DNA from: Daphnia carinata
Lineage: Eukaryota > Arthropoda > Branchiopoda > Diplostraca > Daphniidae
DNA length: 64,000 nt
NCBI RefSeq assembly: GCF_022539665.2
Contig: NC_081339.1
Coordinates: forward strand, 2,318,017 to 2,382,016
Reading direction: 5' to 3'
Both the position numbers and the translations under genes were made by a program. Below the pieces are notes generated by a model that saw only the letters and a program-made list of their open reading frames with translations, ran no database searches and had not been told where the DNA came from. This document shows positions 63,181 through 64,000 of the stretch, in pieces; the first letter of the stretch is position 1, and each line of letters opens with the position of its first letter.

Positions 63181-64000
63181 CTGCGCGCGGAATTTCAATT
63201 TATTTTCCTAGTATGTTTTACAGGGCGCAAAATCAGCCAAGTGCGTCGAATTTCGATTCAAACCCGAGAGACAACGTCGACTGTTTGGCTTATTCGTTAT
63301 TGGTAACACGAAGCTTTAACAAACTTGATTAAGGGCGGCGGACCCACTTCATTATCAAACAGGTTATTACACAAACACGTCAACAGTGAGCGGAAACGCC
63401 AGACAACAACTCGCTTTCTACATCTTGTATCATTATTGCATTATCAATGCAAATCAAAAGAAAAGATGCAAAACAACGTGTGGGCAAAAACAAAAAAAAA
63501 AAAAAAAGAGACGTGTGACAAAAATGCGAATGGATGGCTTTAATGCGTAGGCAAGCGAACCAAAAATGGGGTGTTCGAACCCCTACAGATTTTGCACACA
63601 CACGTTGCGTACACACCCACTCTCTCTTGCGGTCCCCATTGCTTTTCTTGTGGACTTCCTTTCGTGACATGCGCGTGCAGTTTGTTCACGGGAGGATCGT
63701 GTTTTAGATGAAGACATGGGGATGTTATCTCCGTCTTGTTATTTCCCCTCTGTAAACACACGTGTGTATACACACACACACACACACACACATACGTATG
63801 CCATCTGTGTAGTCTCTTTTCCAGCTACTCGCCGTTTCCCAACCAGGGCGTCTTTGTCTTGATTCTTCTTCTTCTCCCTTTCTAATCACACTCCATTTCC
63901 CGTCTCCTTCCGCCAGATCGGCATCGCACGGTTCCGTGATATCCATGGTGACACCATAATAGCGCCAGGGGGTTATACCCCGGTTAGTGTGGCTTCGATT
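63181..64000. other. Right edge, probably intronic to the partial minus-strand gene
   Basis: The minus strand near 63900-63950 has a coding-like stretch (MDITEPCDADLAEGDGKW) but no splice sites that connect in phase to the exon at 63116. Not annotated as an exon. Confidence 0.3.

Overview
The window looks like nuclear DNA from an arthropod, most likely a branchiopod crustacean of the Daphnia type. Genes are split into many short exons with canonical GT/AG introns, many only 55-100 bases long. The proteins are animal-type: an FGF-receptor-like Ig protein, TCTP, mitochondrial propionyl-CoA carboxylase beta, allantoinase, a CFAP97-family ciliary protein, ARMH3, a FAXDC2-type hydroxylase, a C1q protein, BOLA3 and a Skeletor-type DM13/DOMON protein. 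I built every exon model by eye. For each complete gene the exon lengths sum to a whole number of codons, which is a strong internal check. Genus-level assignment is inference.

Layout. 1-8.4 kb has no gene I can support and is full of A/T homopolymers. FGFRL1 (minus) spans 8.4-10.7 kb. A small plus-strand ORF lies at 11.56 kb. TCTP (plus, 15.4-16.3 kb) converges on PCCB (minus, 16.7-18.9 kb). PCCB shares a 281-base divergent promoter with allantoinase (plus, 19.2-21.5 kb), which converges on a CFAP97-domain gene (minus, 21.7-22.6 kb). A secreted Ser/Tyr repeat protein (plus, 23.2-24.35 kb) follows, then ARMH3 (minus, 27.1-30.0 kb), a FAXDC2-like hydroxylase (plus, 32.0-33.35 kb) and a secreted coiled-coil/CASPR-type/C1q protein (minus, 34.3-36.1 kb).

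From about 36.6 to 47 kb lies a threefold tandem duplication. Each unit carries a tRNA-promoter-like element, a BOLA3 gene or relic, and a 65-bp hairpin minisatellite; two units also carry the 3' terminal exons of a Skeletor-like gene. Only the middle unit keeps BOLA3 exon 1 and an intact reading frame. The joints between units fuse a piece of the C1q gene to a piece of the Skeletor penultimate exon. The intact Skeletor-like gene (minus, 13 coding exons) then runs from 46.6 to 60.9 kb with very large, homopolymer-rich introns. The last 1-2 kb holds the 3' end of a further minus-strand gene that I do not recognise.

The genes form no operon-like pathway; this is an ordinary gene-dense animal region. 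PCCB and BOLA3 are mitochondrial, and allantoinase belongs to purine breakdown. The noteworthy structure is the BOLA3/Skeletor/C1q segmental triplication with its chimeric joints.
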